A DNA stretch of 31,301 nt from Granulicella sp. Lineage in GTDB: Bacteria > Acidobacteriota > Terriglobia > Terriglobales > Acidobacteriaceae. The stretch covers positions 34,503-65,803 of the forward strand of contig PKWK01000341.1 of the NCBI GenBank assembly GCA_003133205.1. The letters run 5' to 3'. How positions within the stretch are numbered: the stretch's first letter is position 1; each line of letters starts with the position of its first letter. The position numbers were made by a program, and so were the translations under genes. The notes beneath the pieces are model-generated. The model was given only the letters and a program-made list of their open reading frames with translations. It made no database searches and had not been told where the DNA came from. Shown in pieces: positions 29,404-31,301 of this stretch.

Positions 29404-30570
29404 ATGCAGCAGGAAACCGCGCAGACGCAGCAGGGATTCATGCCAGCGCAACTGGGAGTGATACCGGAACAGCAGGAAGCTGCCTCCGTGCGGCAGGACC
29501 ACATTCTGGTGGTCGACGACGAGGCCCCGGTGCGCAGTGTCCTGGTGCAGATGCTTGAGCGCAGCGGATACGACGTCAGCGCCGCCGCCGACGCCGAACA
29601 GGCCCTGCTCCACCTGCAGGACGACCCCGGATGCGACCTGGTCCTGGCCGACGTCATGATGCCCGGCGCCAACGGCCTCACCCTGCTCGACGTCATCTGC
29701 CGCAACCACCCCGGTGTGCCCGTCGTCATGCTGACCGCGCTGCACGACATCCACGTCGCCACCAACGCCTTCCGCCGCGGCGCCATCGACTACCTGCTCA
29801 AGCCCTTTGAGCGCGCACAACTGCTCGATGTCGTGGTCCGCGCACTCGATCACGGCCGCCTGCAGAAGCAGAACGCAGCGTACCGCCAGAACCTGGAGCA
29901 GATCATCAACTTCCGCACCAGCCGTCTGCGCGCCACCATGCACGACCTGGAAAAAAGCTACGACATCACGCTGGAGGCCATGGGCGACGCGCTCGACCTG
30001 CGCGACGCAGAGACCGAAGGCCACTCCCGCCGCGTCACCGCCTACACGATTGCTCTGGCCCGCGAGATGGGCCTCGACACCGAACAGCTTCGCGTCATTG
30101 CACGCGGCGCCTTCCTGCACGACATCGGCAAGATTGCGACGCCGGATCGCATCCTGCTGAAGCCGGGAAAACTCGACCCGGAGGAGATCGAAATCATGCG
30201 CGAGCATTGCGCGCGCGGATATGAGATGGTGCGCAAGATCCCCTTCCTGCGCGAGGCGTCCGAGATCGTCTACTCCCACCAGGAGACCTTCGACGGCTCC
30301 GGCTATCCACGCGGCCTGCGCGGCGAAGAGATCCCGCTGGGAGCGCGCATCTTCGCTATCGCCGACACGCTCGACGCCATGACCTCCGACCGCCCCTACC
30401 GCAAGGGTCGCAGCTTCGCCGAAGCGCGCCAGGAGATTGCCCGCTGCAGCGGAAGTCAGTTCGATCCCGCCATCGTCGAGGTCTTCCTCGGCATGCCCGA
30501 AGGGTTGTGGCACGACCTGCGCCGCGAAGTTGAGCGGGGCTCGTCCGGCGTCCTCGGCATGGCTATTTAA
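29404..30570 (+). CDS. Response regulator with HD-GYP domain
   Basis: The 388-residue protein has a receiver domain (about 33-155) with acidic pocket D38-D39, phospho-acceptor D83 in LVLADVMMPG, the switch Thr in VVMLTAL and Lys in LLKPFE. A coiled-coil linker (KQNAAYRQNLEQIINFRTS) leads to an HD-GYP domain (about 200-370). That domain has EGHSRRVTAYTIALAREMG, GAFLHDIGKIATPD, SHQETFDGSGYPRGLRGEEI and AIADTLDAMTSDRPYR. HD-GYP domains hydrolyse cyclic di-GMP, and the metal ligands expected for this are present. The output is therefore likely lowering of c-di-GMP on phosphorylation. A cognate kinase is not adjacent. I start at ATG 29404; the frame is open to 29341, and no strong ribosome-binding site decides. 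No promoter was identified in the 192-nt gap after glmU. Confidence 0.93.
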   Translation: MQQETAQTQQGFMPAQLGVIPEQQEAASVRQDHILVVDDEAPVRSVLVQMLERSGYDVSAAADAEQALLHLQDDPGCDLVLADVMMPGANGLTLLDVICRNHPGVPVVMLTALHDIHVATNAFRRGAIDYLLKPFERAQLLDVVVRALDHGRLQKQNAAYRQNLEQIINFRTSRLRATMHDLEKSYDITLEAMGDALDLRDAETEGHSRRVTAYTIALAREMGLDTEQLRVIARGAFLHDIGKIATPDRILLKPGKLDPEEIEIMREHCARGYEMVRKIPFLREASEIVYSHQETFDGSGYPRGLRGEEIPLGARIFAIADTLDAMTSDRPYRKGRSFAEARQEIARCSGSQFDPAIVEVFLGMPEGLWHDLRREVERGSSGVLGMAI

Positions 30571-30600
30571 AAAACGTTTGCGTTCCCCCAAAGTGCGCGG

Positions 30601-30629
30601 TTGCGCGGATCCCGCATACGGCTTACCAT
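30601..30629 (+). promoter_or_regulatory. Candidate promoter of the dehydratase gene
   Basis: TTGCGC (30601-30606) and TACCAT (30624-30629) are spaced by exactly 17 nt. The predicted start is 20-30 nt before the ATG at 30663 and just upstream of its GGAGG site. Confidence 0.5.
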
Positions 30630-30662
30630 CGCCCTGCGACCAGGTTCTGGAGGGTGAACTTT

Positions 30663-30959
30663 ATGGCATCCAGCAAACAAGCGCTATCCGAGCAGGAACT
30701 CAGCGACCTGCTGCTCGAACTGCCCGAGTGGGCGATCGAAGACGGCACGCTCGTCCGATTCTGGACCTTTGCCGACTTCGTTCAGGCCATGGCCTTCGTC
30801 AACCGCGTGGCTCAACTCGCCGAACAGGCCGGGCACCATCCCGACATCGACATCCGCTACAACCGCGTCAAACTTGGCCTGGTGTCGCACGATGCAGGCG
30901 GCATCACCGCGCGCGACGCCGACATGGCGCGCAAGTTGAGCGCCGAATTTGCCACCTGA
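30663..30959 (+). CDS. 4a-hydroxytetrahydrobiopterin dehydratase (pterin carbinolamine dehydratase)
   Basis: This 98-residue protein has the full PCD fold. It includes LSEQELSDLLLELPEWAIED (family 'L..l.gW...'), FWTFADFVQAMAFVNRVAQL, and AEQAGHHPDIDIRYNRVKL with the catalytic HHPD. Then come VSHDAGGITARDADMA and a C-terminal helix. PCD dehydrates the carbinolamine left by aromatic amino acid hydroxylases, regenerating the pterin cofactor. It can also act in molybdopterin or related pterin chemistry. ATG at 30663 is chosen because GGAGG lies about 10 nt upstream; the in-frame GTG at 30654 would be too close to that site. No aromatic hydroxylase gene is in the window, so its partner is unknown. 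It appears to be transcribed alone. Confidence 0.93.
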   Translation: MASSKQALSEQELSDLLLELPEWAIEDGTLVRFWTFADFVQAMAFVNRVAQLAEQAGHHPDIDIRYNRVKLGLVSHDAGGITARDADMARKLSAEFAT

Positions 30960-31071
30960 ACCGCCGCACCCGCATGGACTTGCCACCGCCGTGCGACACG
31001 TCGGCAACCCTTGACGTGCCCCATGCATCTAAGGCGACCGCGGCGTTCGCCAACCAAGCCACCGTTATGCG

Positions 31072-31080
31072 TGGTATCCT
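31072..31080 (+). promoter_or_regulatory. Extended -10 promoter candidate before the leader RNA
   Basis: TGGTATCCT at 31072-31080 fits an extended -10 (TGn-TATnnT). No clear -35 hexamer is needed for such promoters. The predicted transcript start is near 31087, giving a leader of about 158 nt before the ATG at 31245. Confidence 0.45.
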
Positions 31081-31086
31081 AAAACG

Positions 31087-31207
31087 GCAGAGCGGGTTTC
31101 GCTCCACATCTTCGGCCGACACCGGCAAGCACGGTGTCTCCAGCCGATATAAGTTGCGTCACTGGCCTCCCGGCACGGACAATAAACCGTCCGTGCCGCC
31201 TTTTTTT
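31087..31207 (+). ncRNA. Structured leader RNA ending in an intrinsic terminator
   Basis: Three local stems precede the terminator. GAGCG/CGCTC is at 31090-31104. GACACCG/CGGTGTC is at 31118-31138. An outer stem, TCGGC/GCCGA (31112-31116 and 31143-31147), encloses the second. A linker rich in unpaired purines and U (ATATAAGTTGCGTCACTGG) then leads into the terminator at 31171-31207. The arrangement, 37 nt from a start codon, fits an attenuator-type riboswitch or leader. I tried to match known classes (c-di-GMP, TPP, cobalamin, SAM, fluoride, ZTP) and saw none. An independent small RNA is the alternative. Confidence 0.5.
31171..31207 (+). terminator. Strong rho-independent terminator
   Basis: CGGCACGGAC (31171-31180) and GTCCGTGCCG (31189-31198) form a perfect 10-bp stem with an 8-nt loop, then CC and seven T (31201-31207). 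It lies upstream of the truncated gene at 31245, so it ends either the leader RNA or read-through from the dehydratase gene. Confidence 0.92.
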
Positions 31208-31244
31208 GGAGCCAACCGGCAACTTCCCCAGGCAGCCCTACGTT

Positions 31245-31301
31245 ATGGACGAACCGCTCGGCGCGATGGTCAACCAGGTTCTGCGATTCGGCCATGCAAT
31301 C
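31245..31301 (+). CDS. Start of an unidentified gene (truncated by window edge)
   Basis: An open frame from ATG 31245 runs 19 codons to the window end, MDEPLGAMVNQVLRFGHAI. No strong ribosome-binding site is visible (the upstream sequence is GGCAGCCCTACGTT). Too little is present to assign a family; the pattern would suit the short cytosolic lead-in of a membrane protein. It matters because the terminator-bearing leader would control it. Confidence 0.4.
   Translation, partial: MDEPLGAMVNQVLRFGHAI

Noticed and set aside
27598..30591. Very long open frame (997 codons) on the minus strand opposite glmU and the HD-GYP gene
   Set aside because: It is antisense to two clear genes with intact catalytic motifs; its protein is compositionally odd with no recognisable domain. 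High GC at third positions removes stop codons on the opposite strand.

Overview
The window is GC-rich chromosomal DNA that reads as a member of the Acidobacteriota, most likely the Acidobacteriaceae (the Terriglobus/Granulicella/Edaphobacter group). This rests on the protein styles, a CrcB-DUF190 cluster, tandem-lipoyl E2, short intergenic hairpin repeats of a kind I associate with this family, and the mixture of housekeeping genes. I ran no database search, so the placement is inference. I see no insertion sequence, prophage, CRISPR array, tRNA or rRNA.

Layout. 1-1300: the 3' end of mreB, a 37-codon membrane peptide, and rpmB (L28) with a clear intrinsic terminator. 1298-6890 (minus strand): relA/spoT, then an AT-richer polytopic membrane protein, then ridA and msrB. 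7033-7617 (plus): a higB-higA toxin-antitoxin pair with a perfect inverted-repeat operator. 7722-13911 (plus): an electron-transfer cluster made of a long acyl-CoA dehydrogenase with a Cys-rich tail, an ETF-quinone-oxidoreductase-like flavoprotein fused to a ferredoxin domain, EtfB and a divergent EtfA. 13933-15694 (minus): an MFS exporter and a 63-aa membrane protein. 15915-17407 (plus): crcB and two DUF190 genes carrying three DUF190 domains. 17680-22823 (plus): a 48-aa membrane peptide, thrS, lipB and a two-lipoyl-domain 2-oxoacid dehydrogenase E2. 22942-24657 (minus): lnt. 24987-25238 (plus): an AT-hook protein. 25391-26468 (minus): bactofilin and a methyltransferase-like protein. 26690-30959 (plus): an exported LolA-like protein, glmU, a REC/HD-GYP response regulator and a pterin carbinolamine dehydratase. 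The window ends in a structured leader with a strong terminator, just before the truncated start of another gene.

How the genes work together. LipB makes octanoyl-protein, the precursor of the lipoyl groups on the E2 encoded next to it. Lnt, GlmU, MreB and bactofilin all serve the envelope. CrcB is a fluoride channel, and DUF190 proteins are its usual companions. In the ETF cluster an acyl-CoA dehydrogenase would pass electrons to an EtfAB-like heterodimer and then to a FixC/FixX-like fusion at the quinone pool, possibly with ferredoxin-level chemistry.

Most unusual. Three of the four ETF-cluster proteins carry features not expected of their families: a C-terminal triple Cys motif in the dehydrogenase, a five-Cys insertion in the flavoprotein, and a rewritten FAD region in EtfA. 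The other notable items are a hairpin repeat that appears to have been captured in frame inside the TGS domain of thrS, an orphan structured leader RNA at the right edge, and several very small membrane-protein genes with good ribosome-binding sites.
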